Origin: Brevipalpus yothersi
Taxonomy: Eukaryota > Arthropoda > Arachnida > Trombidiformes > Tenuipalpidae
Direction of reading: 5' to 3'
Length of the DNA: 64,000 bases
NCBI GenBank assembly: GCA_003956705.1
Contig: QZCP01000334.1
Location: 140,293-204,292 of the forward strand
Under the pieces are notes generated by a model. The model saw only the letters and a list, made by a program, of their open reading frames with translations, was not told the DNA's origin and ran no database searches. Both the position numbers and the translations under genes were made by a program. Shown one piece after another: positions 1-14,704 of the stretch (positions are counted from its first letter, which is position 1; every line of letters starts with the position of its first letter).

Positions 1-94
<94 letters not shown>
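1..94. repeat. (CT)n microsatellite, cut by window edge
   Basis: Uninterrupted CT dinucleotides from the first base to 94. It is truncated by the window start, so its true length is unknown. Confidence 0.98.
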
Positions 95-99
<5 letters not shown>

Positions 100-1308
100 A
101 ATTATTAGAGCAACTGAATTTTTAAATGGGATGAAGTCCCATTCATTCGGAATGTTGGCAACTTTTTATCATACATTTACTCCCTCATCCGGCTCATTCA
201 TGCTGCCTCATCAATAAATAGATTTGATTGGAAGATATTCTAATAATTTGTTTTATCACATTCTGTTTACTTCCCATCACACACAGAGAAGATGTAAACC
301 TATTGCTAACTATCTGAACAGGCAAATAAATGATGATAATTGTTCTCTCTCTAGTATAATGTTTAGCCAACTGTGAAAAAGTGGAAGTGAGAAATCAACT
401 CCTCTATACACAAACAGGCACCCATAAGCATTCAGCTTTAATTGATAAAATTAATTGCAAACAGTGAATATAAACATATACCAGACAAATGAAAGTATAT
501 GCATTCTCACACACATAGACACTTATATACATATATTTTGGGAAATGATTATTGAAGAGTAAGGCTTTTTCTCATTGTTAACATATACATACAATATAAT
601 TGAATGCAAGGTGGCTGAGCACGTGGACTCATCTTTTGTATTTTTTCCAATGAATGAGCAGACATACACACATGATGCGAGAAAAGAGTGCAAAATTGGC
701 AAGAGAAAGAGAGAGAGAGAATCGAAAGAAGATAGCACAAAAAAAGGGATGCTGCAAGTGATGGGGAGGAGGATGAGAATGTTCAATGGGTAGACGATGC
801 TGGGGATAGACAGTGTGGTGTGTGTGTATGTGTGTGGAGAGGATACAAATGAGAGAGATGATTTGGTTGAGAATTGGAAGTGCTGGTGATGAGAGAAATA
901 GTGGAAGAGAGATGTTGAAACAATTGTGATGAGCTTGATGAAAAGAGAGGGAAAAGAAAAGTACAGGGCGAGAGATAAAGAATCATCCAAAATATACACT
1001 TGAAATACGGTGTAAAGCTGATAATTAATTTCAGTATAAAGAGAAAGAATGCTGATACACTATTTGACTGGGGTCTAGCTTATTTCTTGGGTGATTATTT
1101 TGGTAGTTGAAAGACAATTTGCCACAAATTTTCTCTCATCAATTGTGGCCAACTTTTATCCTCTCTTCTTCTCTCTCTCTTCTTTTCGCTCTCTTTCTAA
1201 ATCTATTCACTGAATCGTTTACAAAAACGCTAAAAGATGAAGTTCGTAAAGTTTCCTCTTTCACTTCATTGTCGATGTGCACTGTGTAAGGAATTGGACA
1301 AAAGGATG

Positions 1309-1313
<5 letters not shown>

Positions 1314-1374
<61 letters not shown>
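1314..1374. repeat. (GA)n microsatellite
   Basis: About 30 uninterrupted GA units on the plus strand. Confidence 0.98.
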
Positions 1375-1377
<3 letters not shown>

Positions 1378-1787
1378 AAAAAGTGGATCCTGTGTGAGAG
1401 AAAAGCTCCTGTGAATGAAAAGATGATCTCAGCCATCATCATTCGTTTTCTTCATCTCACCGCATCCTTTTTCTTCCTCTTTCTCTTCCATCTTCCCACT
1501 GGCAAGTTTTAGTAGCTTTTTATATATACCAACAAACTTTGACACGATTCATCGGGTTTCATGGTGAGAAAATTCACATTCAACCGCATCAAAAAGAGAG
1601 AGAGATAGATCTCTTCTTCTTAGAGAGACTACTCATGATATCACTTTTTGCTCACAAACCATGGCAATACCCGAAGCGAATCGATAATCTATCGGACAAA
1701 ATGCAATATTTATTAGACTCATGCTTTGATCATCTTATTTTTGATCACTTCAATCCCCAACTTTTGCGCAAAATAATCCATGTCCAC

Positions 1788-1790
<3 letters not shown>

Positions 1791-1835
<45 letters not shown>
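1791..1835. repeat. (CT)n microsatellite
   Basis: About 22 perfect CT units. They generate the serine-leucine stretches of overlapping spurious ORFs. Confidence 0.98.
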
Positions 1836-1838
<3 letters not shown>

Positions 1839-4800
1839 CTCCATCTTTTCACTAATACTCACTATTGAGTCCTTTGGGCAAGTATCAGAGGGCCAACTAT
1901 TTTCACATGGTATGATTATAGACAACATCATGTTGGATTATCATTTGGATTCCGTTTTTTTTTCGCCTCTCTCGTTCTTTTTGATCTAATACTCGAGAGC
2001 TTTTCTCATGATCTTGGACAGTATAGAAATATATACACTGAAGATATTTATATACATGTATTTTTCTCAGCTTTTGTCTGTCAATGGAATAGATAAATCA
2101 ATTTTGTGTGCATGTCAGTGATAGAAACAGGATCATGAAACGATAGATTGATACAGTGTGTCCAAAATGAATCCCAAATAGACATTGTGGACGAGTGGGA
2201 ATACATTCTGTACGGTTTCCTAGGCAATTTCCAGTCAAGAAGAGCAATTCAACTGATGATACTGATTCAAATGAGAATTCTTCTAAAGCGTACCATTAAT
2301 TCATCTAAACTAGAGTATCATTTCTCATTGTGTATTCCTCTTCATGGCAATAGTTACTCAAAAATCATAGATATATATGTGAAATAGAATCGAAGGTGTT
2401 ACAATGTATTCAGTGAGCTTTATTCAGCTGAGCTGATAGAAATGGAATTTTACGCAATATTTGGCCACACAAAAGCTTGATTCCATGGCTTCATTTCTCA
2501 TCTCACTATGCATACACACACACACACAAATAGACATACTTGATGATATCATGAATGACTAGGTGTTGGAATCAATTCATATTCACCAAAGTATGGTGAG
2601 AGAAATGAAATTCTAGTGAATATGAATAGGTTTCATCATATATATATAAACTGAATGCTTGAAAGATCAGCAAATAATTCTCACTCTCTTCACAGTATTA
2701 GAAATGTCTATATGATGGCTCAATTTTGCATGATAACGTACCAGTAGGGATGAACAATTTGAATAAGTATATACATATATATTTATATCTATGCACAGAC
2801 TTATTCAAATTATATCAGATCTATTCTGGGTATCACGTTTTCTCCATACTATACCTACTCCTTTTCCTATGCTATCAGAAAAATTTGGACACATTCGATA
2901 GCAAAAACTATTCTGTATCTTCTTCTCCTCCTTCTTATTTCCCAAAAATCAATCATCATCATTCATCTGTACACCCACTTTTCACAAATACACTTTTACC
3001 GTTAATAATCTTTTGTGTTTACACATAAATATCTTTCAATATACAAGTTGCATAGTTACTCATTTGAATATGACAAATAATTTGTCTTCGTTCAGGCACA
3101 AAAATGGCCAATCATTGAGTCTAAAATTTTCGCAAATAAGCACTTAGAACGCCTCTTTTCTCATTAAATGTATATATATCATTCATGTGTTCCATTGCCA
3201 ATTGAAAGGCCTCTCTTGGATGGTTTCAATCTTGAACTTTTTTTTTCGGAAAGTTGTTCCCCCTGAAGAGCCCGGGAATACATATACACTCACACATACA
3301 CACACACAAAGTATCGAAAATCGAAGAGAATTCTGGGAAAACGAAGAGCGAATCTTTTTGCCTCATTGGAGAAAGTTCCAATTTTAGAAAAGCCATTTAT
3401 CGTTCAGACTGATGATTAATTAGATGATAGATAATTTTGGTGTAAATTTGAAACCAATTTCGAGGGCCAAGATGAGTGAAAAGTGTTTCATGTGGTGTGT
3501 TGGAAAAATTGTGTGATCACTATTTTGAGGATGAAGATGAACTGAAAAACTGGAGAATCAGATCGAGAGAATTGAGAGAGATGCATAGACACACGATTCC
3601 GCAATATCTTTTCGAAATTTCATGTAAAGTCCATTCAAAGTGTTATCCCAGAATTTTCCGATAGTTTTCCAACAGATTTGTATTTATTTTGCATATTTCA
3701 ATCAAGAATCAGAACGTTTTCTCTCCTTCTTTTCCGATGGAAAATGTTCATCATGATGTCACGCAGTTTCCATTGGAAGGCTTTTCTTGATGATCAATTG
3801 AACTGTGAATACAGTGTTGATATGAATGAAGAGCAGAGCAAAGAACTTTGAAATCTGAATTTTGTTCAATCAGCAAAATGCACATGAGACTGGTGATTAA
3901 GCAAATATTTGCATATTGATTGTATATCCAGATATATACCTATCTATTTTCTCTCTTGGGCTCATTATTATTCATCTATTGGTGAGATTTGTTGGCCAAC
4001 AATGTCAGCCAGAGTATCAGCCTCCTATGAATGGGAGATCATTCATTCATAGGACCAAATCAGTGTCAGATTGAAAAAATATCTAGATATGAAGATATAT
4101 ATAATCAGAATGAATTGGAAGAAAAATGAATAAATTGAATCGATTGCACTACACTGCTGTCCAATTCCATGGATTTGGTTCATGATGATGGAAGATCCGG
4201 CAAAAAGAAATCATGATCAATGTGTGTGTGTGTATGTGGGACGAATTGACCAAGTAGTGTGAAGTTCAGTGGCCAGATCGATTTTTTTCTTCTGATGTGA
4301 GTATTGAAAAATATCCATATCAAATGAGATGGATGAGATGGAAAAGTGGGAGTAAATTCATGGGGTAATCTGAGAATTTGAGGCGGCAGTATCAGTCTCT
4401 CTTTTTTCTTCTCTCCCCACATCAATATATATGTGTGTGTATGGGAAGCTGAGGAAAAGCCAAATTGATGAGGATCACATTATACTGACAAGAATGAAGA
4501 AGAAGAAGAATTGTGATGCGGCAATGTTGGATGTTGACCATGAAGTGGTGAGATAGAGAAGATGAAGAAGAAGAAGAAGAGGAGGAGGAGAGGAGAGACT
4601 GAAGAAGGAAGGTCATCGCATGTCATCATCTATCAGTTTGACTTTATTTCCATTTAATTGAGAGGCATGAATAATAGAGGCTCTATTTCCCATGGAATCA
4701 AACTGATGATGGAAGCCAGTGAGATGATGTAGGGAAGACAAAAGAGCGAGAGAGATAGAGAAGATAAAAGATGACAGTCAAGTGGGAGAGGGGAGAGAAG

Positions 4801-6764
4801 AGGGATGCTGGATGTGATGAGGAAATAAGAGGAGAGTAGTTGCCCAAAATGGGTGCATAAGATGGGCGAAAATTAAGTTTGAGGCCAATAAGATGTGGTG
4901 GACATCATCACATCTGGTAGTTGAATACAGTAACCAAATGAAAAGAAACAGTCCAAGTGTGTAGATGTGTGTGTATGTGTCTCATGGAATTGATGATTTG
5001 TTTGTATTCAGATGGACATCGATACTGTCCAGAAGGATGGACACTCAGATATATGTATTTTTCATCAATGATGAGAATAGATTAACCCAATGATGACCAG
5101 TGAATAAATTTTATTGACCATAAGTAGTTTCATGTCACTTCTCCAGACAATTGAGTTGATGAAAATGATCGTATTTTTGTTTCATTATTGAAAGCTTTTG
5201 CTTGGAAGAATTCCTTTTTATTGCTTCACTGAGCTCATTTACACACAAACACACACATAGAAGTGATTGACACTATTCAACAAACGATCAAGATCAATTC
5301 TGCTATTTATATACTCTTTTCCAAACACAATTTCAATTCCATAATCAAAATAATGATGATGATAGTAGCTGAGGTTCTAATTTGATGGGCTTGAAAATAG
5401 TTCCAATATCATGGTGATAATGTGTGTATAGTCAAAATTGACGTAGCATTTTGAAAGAAATTAGGTAAAACACTGGCTTCCAATATTCCATCTATGAACA
5501 GTAATTGGAAATGAGTGATTCTGGCAATTTACTGGGAAAAATTTAAAGTATGTGTAATTTATCTGAATGAGGCTTATATATGTTCTTTCGCACTCGTACA
5601 GACACAGAGAGAAAGAATCAATGATTCATGAGGTGAATTATTCGCTGGGAACCAAAATTCAGAGTTAATCTACTATCCAATGTTGATGGAAAAGAGTGGA
5701 AATAGTATGAAACCTGGAACCATAAGATTAGCACACATACATACAAACTTTTAACAAATGCAACAGGACATATGAGCCTCATTTACAATTAACATAGTCT
5801 CAGAGGTCCAGTTTCAGAAAATTTTTCTCTTTCTTACTATTCTCAATGCTCATGTACATTTGACAAGCGAATTTTTCACAAGCGAGTGAGAGAGTATCAA
5901 AATTACGTAAAGTGATCGAGAGAAAAAGGCTGTAAGGAAGGAAGGAAGGTATTCTTTCCCTGGATATTCTCAAACCATATGAGAATGAAGAAATTTTCTC
6001 AATAGGACTATCATGGGAACTGGTAAAGGATTTCCTCTCCCAGTAAGTGAGTAAAATTATTCTGCAACCTTATTCTCCACCTCATAGTGAGCAAGGGTTG
6101 ATAGATGAGGGCTAATATTGTAAATGAGATGAACAATATACAGTCTCTCTCTCTCTTACTTTCTATGGTCAAATTTTGCGTAAGTGTGTTCATAAGTAAT
6201 GTAGAAGAAAAATAATATTCGAAATAAGAATGGGAACAAAAAGTTAAAGGCTAATGAGGCTGATATATGAAACAATTTGGGCTGGTAAGTATGATCCGAG
6301 AGAAGTTCTAGTACAGAGAGAAGTAAAATATTACCCTCAAAATGAATGAAGCATTTCTACTCTTTGTGGGTCTTCTCATGTATGCAAGGTAGTGTGTATG
6401 TAAAGTAAGACCTCAAAGAAAAATATTGCATTCTTAAGATGGGCCCTTCTCACATGAACACACCTTTAAGCCATGAATAGAGAATTAGAAAGAGAAAAAA
6501 GCGAATTGTAAGAGTATTCTTTCACTCTCTACCTTTAAGAGGCTGTAATACTTTTTGGGCAGAAAATAAGGCACAATTTGGCCTGAAGAGGAAGGAGTAT
6601 TATTTTTGGGTGTGAATGATCATTGAAGTGAAAGAAATAAAGAGTGAGAAAAATAGCTACCGAAAAAGAAAAGAACAAAAAAACGAATAAGAATAAGAGA
6701 ATAAGAAATGAAAGTTTTATGGCCAAATGTGATCTATATTTTTTCGTGAGAATAAGCATAAAAA

Positions 6765-6794
6765 GTGTGTGTGTGAGAGAGAGAGAGAGAGAGA
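6765..6794. repeat. Compound (GT)n(GA)n microsatellite
   Basis: A GT run passes directly into a GA run. The same junction recurs at 25782-25819, suggesting GA tracts arising beside GT tracts by slippage. Confidence 0.9.
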
Positions 6795-8522
6795 CAATTT
6801 TCAAGAAGATTCATTCTACTAGAGAGAGAATTTTGAGCCGATAGCCGATACTTGAAAGTGTGTGTATATATATTCAGTGTTCATAGAAGCAAGTTAAAAT
6901 GATTCCGTTTCGTTTTCCTTCCACAATCTTCTTTTATTTCCTATTTAAATTTTTTCTTCCGTTCTTTTTTCACGCTCTCAATTCTCTGTCGATTTTTTAT
7001 TCCTCTCTCTCTCTCTCTCTTGCATAGGTAAAGTTAAACAAATATATGGCATCCATTCTATTACCTCTAGTTTACCGTTTCTATGGTAGTTTTGTATTCC
7101 ACTATACTTGCATTATACTAGTGTCTATTTTCTCCCAGGAAAAGAAAAGTATCACTTTTGTCACGAATGAAAGCTTGTGAAACTTGATCAAATAGGTGTG
7201 AGAAGGCTCTCGTATACACACACAGAGACCCAAGATTGAGAGGAATAGAAAGCAAGTGTGAAGGAAAGAGTGGAAGAAGAGGAAGAGTGAAAGAGAATTC
7301 AAAATTGAACAATATTTCCGAACGATTACATCCACCCAAGTCGACATGAGCTATTGAGGAAACAAGCATCATTTTGCTTATTCCAGGTTAAAATTGGAAG
7401 TGATTTCAATTCTTTCTCTTCTCTTTTTCTTGCTTATTTTGCTTCTTTTTCTTCTACCTTCTTCTATTCTTATTTCTCTTCCAAGAGCACACACATATAC
7501 ACCCCACACGATTACTTATTCACATTGACTTCATCTTATTTCACAATTCCACTTGATATGCATCAACAGTAGAGCTTACAAATCGAGTGAAAAAAAATCA
7601 AGCCTCTTTCATCATCATCATGCTAACAAAATAAACACACCAAGAAGAAAAAAAGGTCAAAAGTGGAAAGAATCTCAAATCTTATGAGCAAAAGAATTGC
7701 TGGATGGATGATGAGATTGAAATTTTCGCGACCACTCTGGGAATGTAGTCAAGCAAAAGTAAAAAGAATACAAATGCTAAATTATTGGATTTTAGAAGAT
7801 TTCCTCAATTGATATGGAATAATTTGCTCAACGCAAGAGGCAGTTTCCACGATTCTGATTACTATACTTTTTCCAGTCTCATTCGATTGTATAAACTGCT
7901 ACTGCTGTACCACTCTTCTGTCTCTTACTTCTCAACTTTCCTCAACCAGCCACTGCTAACCGATGCCAAGTGCTCTTTGAGGGGCGATTCTTCTTCTTGG
8001 AATATTTGCTCCAAGCCAATCGATTGAGTGGACAGATAATAATAATAAGGATGATGTCCCTCTGTGTGTGAAACTAGCCACCGTTCTTGAGACTCCATCA
8101 TACTCCACATGAATATGACCTCAGGCTTTTCAATCGACTGTGTGTGTATATGTGTATGTGAGTGATCTAACAATTGGCCTGACTCAACGATATAAGAGAG
8201 GCTGATCAATCTATTTCTCTCTCTCAATTCAAGTGATCACTTCTACACACTGTAAATCGCTTTCGCAACGCTTCTTTTTGGAAACCTCTCTTCAAGGGAT
8301 CGAGAATCGAATATCCAATCGATCTATTACAGTGTAAATGTGGCCTTGTGTCTATCTACATGTATATTTTTCATCATCAAATGATGTATGTATGAGTCCA
8401 AGTTTTATTTCCCCATCACATATATCTACATATACTGCACGAAAATCTTTCATCCTCATCTTTTATATCTTTTTCTTTTATTTCTATCACAACTACTTTT
8501 TCTCCTCCCCATCCTCTTCCTC

Positions 8523-8527
<5 letters not shown>

Positions 8528-8606
<79 letters not shown>
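8528..8606. repeat. (CT)n microsatellite, long
   Basis: About 39 perfect CT units, one of the longest complete runs in the window. It is preceded by a further 60 bases of pyrimidine-rich sequence. Confidence 0.98.
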
Positions 8607-8610
<4 letters not shown>

Positions 8611-10046
8611 ACTCACATCCAATCGCTCATCTTGACTGGGCAGACCACTTTGGGATGACAGTTGAGATGGACTTAAACAATTCATCCTTTTCACTCGACA
8701 ACAGTGGATAGTAGTTGTTGGTAGTATAAACCAGAGGATTGAGAGATTGGGACATTATTCATGGTAAAATTCACACACACAACATGCACTGATACACACA
8801 TATATACCCATAGACCGATGGGCAATGGGATCACAAATATACAAGAAATGATAATCATCCCGATGAGTTCCAGTGGATGTTTTTGAATGGATTTTCAACA
8901 TCAACTACGGTCTGTTGGATTACACATATATCGGTAATAGTGGACTGCTATCAGGATTTTTGGCTACTAGAATAACATATATACTACAGTAAGAGAGAAA
9001 GATGAAATACGCTTTGTTTTCATCTGATCAGCCTAATTAATTGCTGCACGGTTCATAAATCATTTTTTGTATGTTTTGAATACTAGATATCCACTTTTGA
9101 CTCTCTCTGCTTCTCTTATATAGAACTTGATGATATGGTGCATATACTGGGCTCTTGCAACTATTACTATGCAGTAATGGATTAGAATAATGAAATATTG
9201 ACTCTATTCACGATCAAAAGGAATACCATGCCTAATTTGAATGATCTGAGCTGCTTTTGAAGTTAGCAATTTTCTTTGGTTATTCACTGGTCACATGCTT
9301 TGAGTGAGAAAGAGAGGTATATATATGTATAAAATGAGAATTCCCATTTTTCTGGTTAAATTGGAATATTCTGATTGCAGAATGGAATTCGCGCTCTGTA
9401 CACATATACAGAGAGGTGTATGAGAAATCATATGGATTCTCTTACAAAAGAGTAGATGAGAGAGAGAATTTCAAATGAATCTTTTGGATTTTCCTTCCTC
9501 ATTTAAATAGATTGAAAAATGATATGCATGATAATAAAGAGCTGGAAACCAATTATAGATGTTAATTTTATAATATTATCACATCATATCATCATTCTGA
9601 TGGTGCAATATGGTGAATGTATGGCTACATGATCTGAATACGTAGCGAGTTCTTCAAAGAGTTAAAATGAAGTATGATGATTAGTCTACCCAGTTAAACA
9701 CTGATGATGATATCAGACTGGCGATGATGTCCAGGGTTTTGAACAATACATGTCCCAATTCTGGTTAATCTTTGATGCATCAATTCTAGAGTCTCTGGGT
9801 GCAAGTAGGCATGCAAATGGGGGCTCATTTTTGCATAAATATCAAATTTTTCTTTTTTCCAAAAAGTAAAGGGTTGAAAAAAGGTCCCCCCTCGTATTGT
9901 CAGGTTGAAAAAGTGATCAAATTGGAAACGAGAGAGAGAGAAATAAGTACGTTGAGAAAACAAATGGAATATAAAAAATTTTTCTCCTCCTCTCATCCAT
10001 AATTCAGAGTAAACTTTTGATAATCAAAATAATGAAAACTGCTGAT

Positions 10047-10048
<2 letters not shown>

Positions 10049-10087
<39 letters not shown>
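10049..10087. repeat. (GA)n microsatellite
   Basis: About 19 uninterrupted AG units. Confidence 0.97.
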
Positions 10088-10091
<4 letters not shown>

Positions 10092-10798
10092 TAGAATAAA
10101 AATGAGAACATAAATCAAATAGAATGAAAAAATTGCAACAGTGAATCATAAATTATTGGAATAATGACTACTATCTTATTTTACCCATGAAATGGCTACT
10201 ATCTATTGGAATAAATAGTTGCATCTGAGAAAATATTCTCTCTTTAAGAGAGAGAAAGAGAAACAAACGAATTTAGCGTGCTCATGAGATATCTGAGATC
10301 ACAATAAATGGTTACCAAAAGAATGTGTGCTATTCTGCTCTCCACATGATAATGGAATACACGAGAAAGTATGAAAGAATCAGATGGCATACTGTGAATC
10401 TGGTTGCTTCCCAAGATCATGGAAAGTAAGCCGGAAAGAGCAAGAGAGAGAATCGATTTCGAATCAAGGTTCATGGGAATTCATTTGCTTTATACTTATT
10501 GGCTAAACTAAGCTTCATAAGATAGACCAGTTGGCTCAATGCTTGATCCCTTGATCGATCTTCCATGTGTCTCCGATAGAAAGGTTTCGGTTATTGAGTC
10601 AAATGAATGGAAAAGGTTGAAAATAGATACACTCATTTGAAATATCTAGATATTTTCGAATCTAACAGTATATACACATTGTCCATACCGATACAAAGTG
10701 TGTTTTGTGAACCCAAAATGTTATACATGTGAGTAAATAGATATACTAACTGAACTTTGTATCTTTTTGTTGAAAGGAATACACACATAGAATATATA

Positions 10799-11095
10799 CA
10801 GGGTGTCCAAGAGTAATATAGCGCATTTTAAACTTCAATAACTTTTGAACGGGTTGGGATATCTTGATAATTCTTTCTGTTCCTTAAAGGAAAAATGTGT
10901 AAGTTTTGTATGGCAAATGTTTCAAATGGATTCCAAAACTGATAAGCATAGATAAGGGGTCATGAAACCAAAAAAGTAGGTTTTTTGCGATGCGTAAGAA
11001 AGTGGGAGGAGCTATCGAAAGAATAAGGTCATTTTTGACTTCCTCATTAAAAATTACGTCTAGCAGAATTCATTTGATAGTGATTAGATAACAAA
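10799..11095 (+). repeat. Left terminal inverted repeat of the foldback element
   Basis: About 297 bp, repeated in reverse complement at 11761-12057. The outermost 10 bases are CAGGGTGTCC, next to a TA target dinucleotide. Confidence 0.93.
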
Positions 11096-11760
11096 AAATT
11101 TAGCGTTAAACACCTCTCCTCAGCTTATTTATGGAGACTCCGGATGAATGGTCCTGTAATCTGACAACTCGAAATAACTTTCTGACTCTAATCAAACTGA
11201 TTTTCATCTTGCTGGTCAGAAATCCATCGAATTAAACTCATAAGAACGACAATTCTTTCTCAACAGCTAGTTTCATTTTATCTCAATCTTTAACCTCTCG
11301 TTAAACTTATTCCATTGACCTCAAAAGCAAGCCTCTAATCAGGAAGAGCTAATAAGATTTCTCTCTTCATGAGAATTCTCATCAATTTCTTCTGAACAGA
11401 CAAGTTATGCCGATAGCAAAGGACCCATGTGAGGAATCAGCCTGCTCAATACTCTGATTTCTCCAATCTAAAAACACCGCGAAAGGATTTGTGGAGTGTT
11501 GGATGATAAGAATGAGTTGCTTGAGTCGCTTTGTTCTCAGGAAACCAGGCAGGGAGTCCAGAAATCTACCCAGCCCTCGCCCTACCAGGAGGGAGGAAAA
11601 ATGAACTTCATGAATTTCAGAAGTTCTAGCTCTGATCGGGAGTTCTCAGGCAAAATTAAGCCTGAATTGTGCTTCCTGAGCTATTTCAGCCATCCAGTGA
11701 GTGCTGAGAAACACTTCATTGTGGTGATGAGTGATTGGAAAATGTTATTTTAGTCCCTTA

Positions 11761-12057
11761 TTTGTTATTTAATCACTATCAAATGAATTCTGCTAGACGT
11801 AATTTTTAATGAGGAAGTCAAAAATGACCTTATTCTTTCGATAGCTCCTCCCACTTTCTTACGCATCGCAAAAAACCTACTTTTTTGGTTTCATGACCCC
11901 TTATCTATGCTTATCAGTTTTGGAATCCATTTGAAACATTTGCCATACAAAACTTACACATTTTTCCTTTAAGGAACAGAAAGAATTATCAAGATATCCC
12001 AACCCGTTCAAAAATTATTGAAGTTTAAAATGCGCTATATTACTCTTGGACACCCTG
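11761..12057 (-). repeat. Right terminal inverted repeat of the foldback element
   Basis: Reverse complement of 10799-11095 with two base differences that I can see (one near the outer 45th base, one near the inner end). Confidence 0.93.
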
Positions 12058-13234
12058 TATATATAAATACCTCAAGCAACCTCTTAATTGTTATACACAC
12101 AGACCAAGTAAGTCAAATACAAACATGGTAGAATCAAAATCAGTTACAAGTAGCAGTAGCCAGTAGTAGTGTAGTTATCTAGTGTTTGGTGTTGATATTA
12201 ATAGTAACTGAAACTTTGAGTAAGTGAACATAGTATCTGATGATGAACTTTTTTTCTTTCCATCATCATGCTGACACTGCTACTTATATTCAAATGAGAA
12301 GTTAAGCAATTCATTGAGTAAAATAAGCGGGAAAAGAATGATAAAAAGAAGCAAAACCCCTCTCGTAAATGCGTGCTCATTTACGTCTTGTATCATGTCT
12401 TTTTTTTCTTCTTATTCTTGTTCCTATCTCTTTTTACCTCTTCGTATTCTTTTTATCTATCTGCTTAATTCTTGATTCTTTTCTTTGCATTCTTAATGCC
12501 CCTGATTCTCTCTCTTTTTTTCACAGCTTCCCGTTATCTTTTTTCTTACCCAGCATCCTCTTCCTTTTATATCCGCTGAAATAGGACTTATAACATTGAC
12601 TTCCACTTGACTTGTAAGCACATCCTTTTTGTTTTCACTCTCGATTTCATCTTCTTTTCTCTCTTTCTCTCTCTAATTAATTCTTGAATCTTATCGTGTT
12701 AGCAAGATAATTTCATGAAAGTTGATGAAGAGAAAGGCATGAGACACAAATGGATTGGGATGTGCATGACAAGCAAATGGTAGACTTTTTCGTCTCCTCT
12801 TCCAAGCTCTTCTTCTTCTTATTATTTTCTTAAGGAAAACATATAAGATATAAGTTGTCTAATTTTCATAAGCCCACTAAAGTAGAACAAGATTGTCGTT
12901 AGTAGAAAGTAAGATAAATGAAAATAAGGCACCAAAATGAGAGAGCTCCAAAAATTCATCATTCATTTACTGATGCTTCCATATGTATACGTGTGTATAC
13001 CAACATGCTCAATTTTAACGGTAACTTATCAACACACATACACTCACTAATGGTTAATGGTGAGCTTAATTCCTTACGATGATTAATACTGATTCTCATC
13101 TTTAATTGGAATAATTTTCCCAATAGATTATCGATACCAGAGAGAGAAAGAATGGTCAACTTCACTAGGAGTATGTGTGTGTGAGTAATTAATTCATGTT
13201 CAATGAGCGATAAACAGTAGTGGAAAAGTTAAGA

Positions 13235-13238
<4 letters not shown>

Positions 13239-13283
<45 letters not shown>
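13239..13283. repeat. (GA)n microsatellite
   Basis: About 22 uninterrupted AG units. Confidence 0.97.
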
Positions 13284-13287
<4 letters not shown>

Positions 13288-14704
13288 AAAATAGCCAGTT
13301 TCAATGGCTTATTTTCTCTTTTGTTTTTAGGATGGACATAATTCATGATGGATAAAAGTGAAAAATTTTTTCCTCCTCAGATAGTAAAGGGATAGAAAAT
13401 TGAAGTATCAATAGAAATGACCAAAACGTAAGTTAAACTTTCTCTTTCTCTCTCTCTCTCTTTACCAGATCAAAGTGGTCATGAAGCTTGATAGTGGAAA
13501 AATTTATGGACCCATAAAAATTGATGGCTCCAAGAGACTTCCTATTCCTCTTCCCCCTTTCCAATGAACATACTAGCCAAAATTCACTTTCTTCCAGACC
13601 AACAATTCAGCCATTTCATCGAACTAACATACACACACATAAGACGAAATTGGCTTCTTAGAACTTGATAAAAGTACGTCTATTCCGATCTCTCTCTCTT
13701 CCTCTTCATTCAATGGCCTGATCAAGAGTAGATCGAAGTGTATTCTCTTTCTCTCTCTCAAATCGATATTGAATCGCTCCATGGAAGCGAAAAGCTTGAT
13801 GTTTTGATAAACATACTCACATGGACACTGGAGCACTGGTAGTGAGGAACAACAATTAAAGCGCCATACACGCAGGCAAGCATTCATATTAAGCAAATTG
13901 ATTGTGTTTATTACACTTCATCTAGAATTTAATGGACTAGTGAATGAGTTTATGCCAACTCTATTGTGTGTGTGTATGTGTACAGAGTTTTCCAATAGAT
14001 CAAGTAAAACTTTTTCTGGCCCAAGTTTTCAAAGCAAGGGCCTCTCCAGTGATCATGCTGAGAGAAAAAGAGCGAAGGTTCCCAATGAATACACTTCTAT
14101 TGATTGTTGAGGCTTAACTAAATAAGTTCCAAATGAAATGATTATGATTGACCAATCAATGGATTTGTGTCCAGATTTGTTCGATAAAAGTGGACTTAAT
14201 TGTCCTATCGACAGAGTTTGCTTGTTGGCATCACTTTGACTTCTCTCTCTTCCTTCACTTCTTCTCTCTCCTCCATACTTGATCACACAGCTCATAAATG
14301 CAAATGTAAAGTGTAAAGATATCTTCATGAATATATAATATATCAAGCTGGGGCTCCATATTGTAATTAACCATTCATCTTGATTAACAATATACACTGG
14401 CTCCCACTGGCTGGGTTGATTGTGAGTGTGTTTTAGGTAGGAGTAACATTAAGTGGTGGTCAAGGAAGCGCGAACTAGATGATTAGATGACTGTAAATGA
14501 GCACATATGCAAATACACTGAGTATAATGATGAGAGAGGAAAACTTTTACAGAAGAAAAGCTCTCATAATTTTGGCTTCTTGAATTTTAACCCGAAAAAA
14601 TGTTAACATTTACTGCATCAAAATACGAAGAGAGAGACTGGAAAAGAATAATGAATGGAAGAGAGAAAGATGAAGATGATAGAAGATGCAAGAAGTAAAA
14701 CTGC

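Larger units (their letters stand above)
10799..12057. mobile_element. Foldback/MITE-like element with 297-bp terminal inverted repeats
   Basis: Seen: the left end starts CAGGGTGTCCAAGAG and the right end is its reverse complement, each flanked by a TA dinucleotide (10797-10798 and 12058-12059). The inverted repeat continues for about 297 bp on each side (10799-11095 and 11761-12057). I noticed only two mismatches, both transitions. Known: TA target duplication and a CAGGGTGTCC-type end are typical of Tc1/mariner-derived nonautonomous elements in arthropods. The 665-bp middle has no recognisable transposase; its longest ORF (11496-11753, 85 codons) matches nothing I know. Near-identity of the arms suggests recent insertion or arm-to-arm gene conversion. 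The transposase must come from elsewhere. Confidence 0.93.

Noticed and set aside
523..999. 158-codon minus-strand ORF, the longest at the left end
   Set aside because: Ser/Phe/Leu-rich translation of purine-rich DNA, with overlapping frames equally open; no domain or splice context.
8338..8711. ORFs of 90-107 codons on both strands over the CT run
   Set aside because: They exist only because (CT)n/(GA)n lacks stop codons in every frame; they read as Ser-Leu or Arg-Glu repeats. The same applies to runs near 1.8, 17.0, 22.9, 24.5, 34.2, 37.4 and 40.6 kb.
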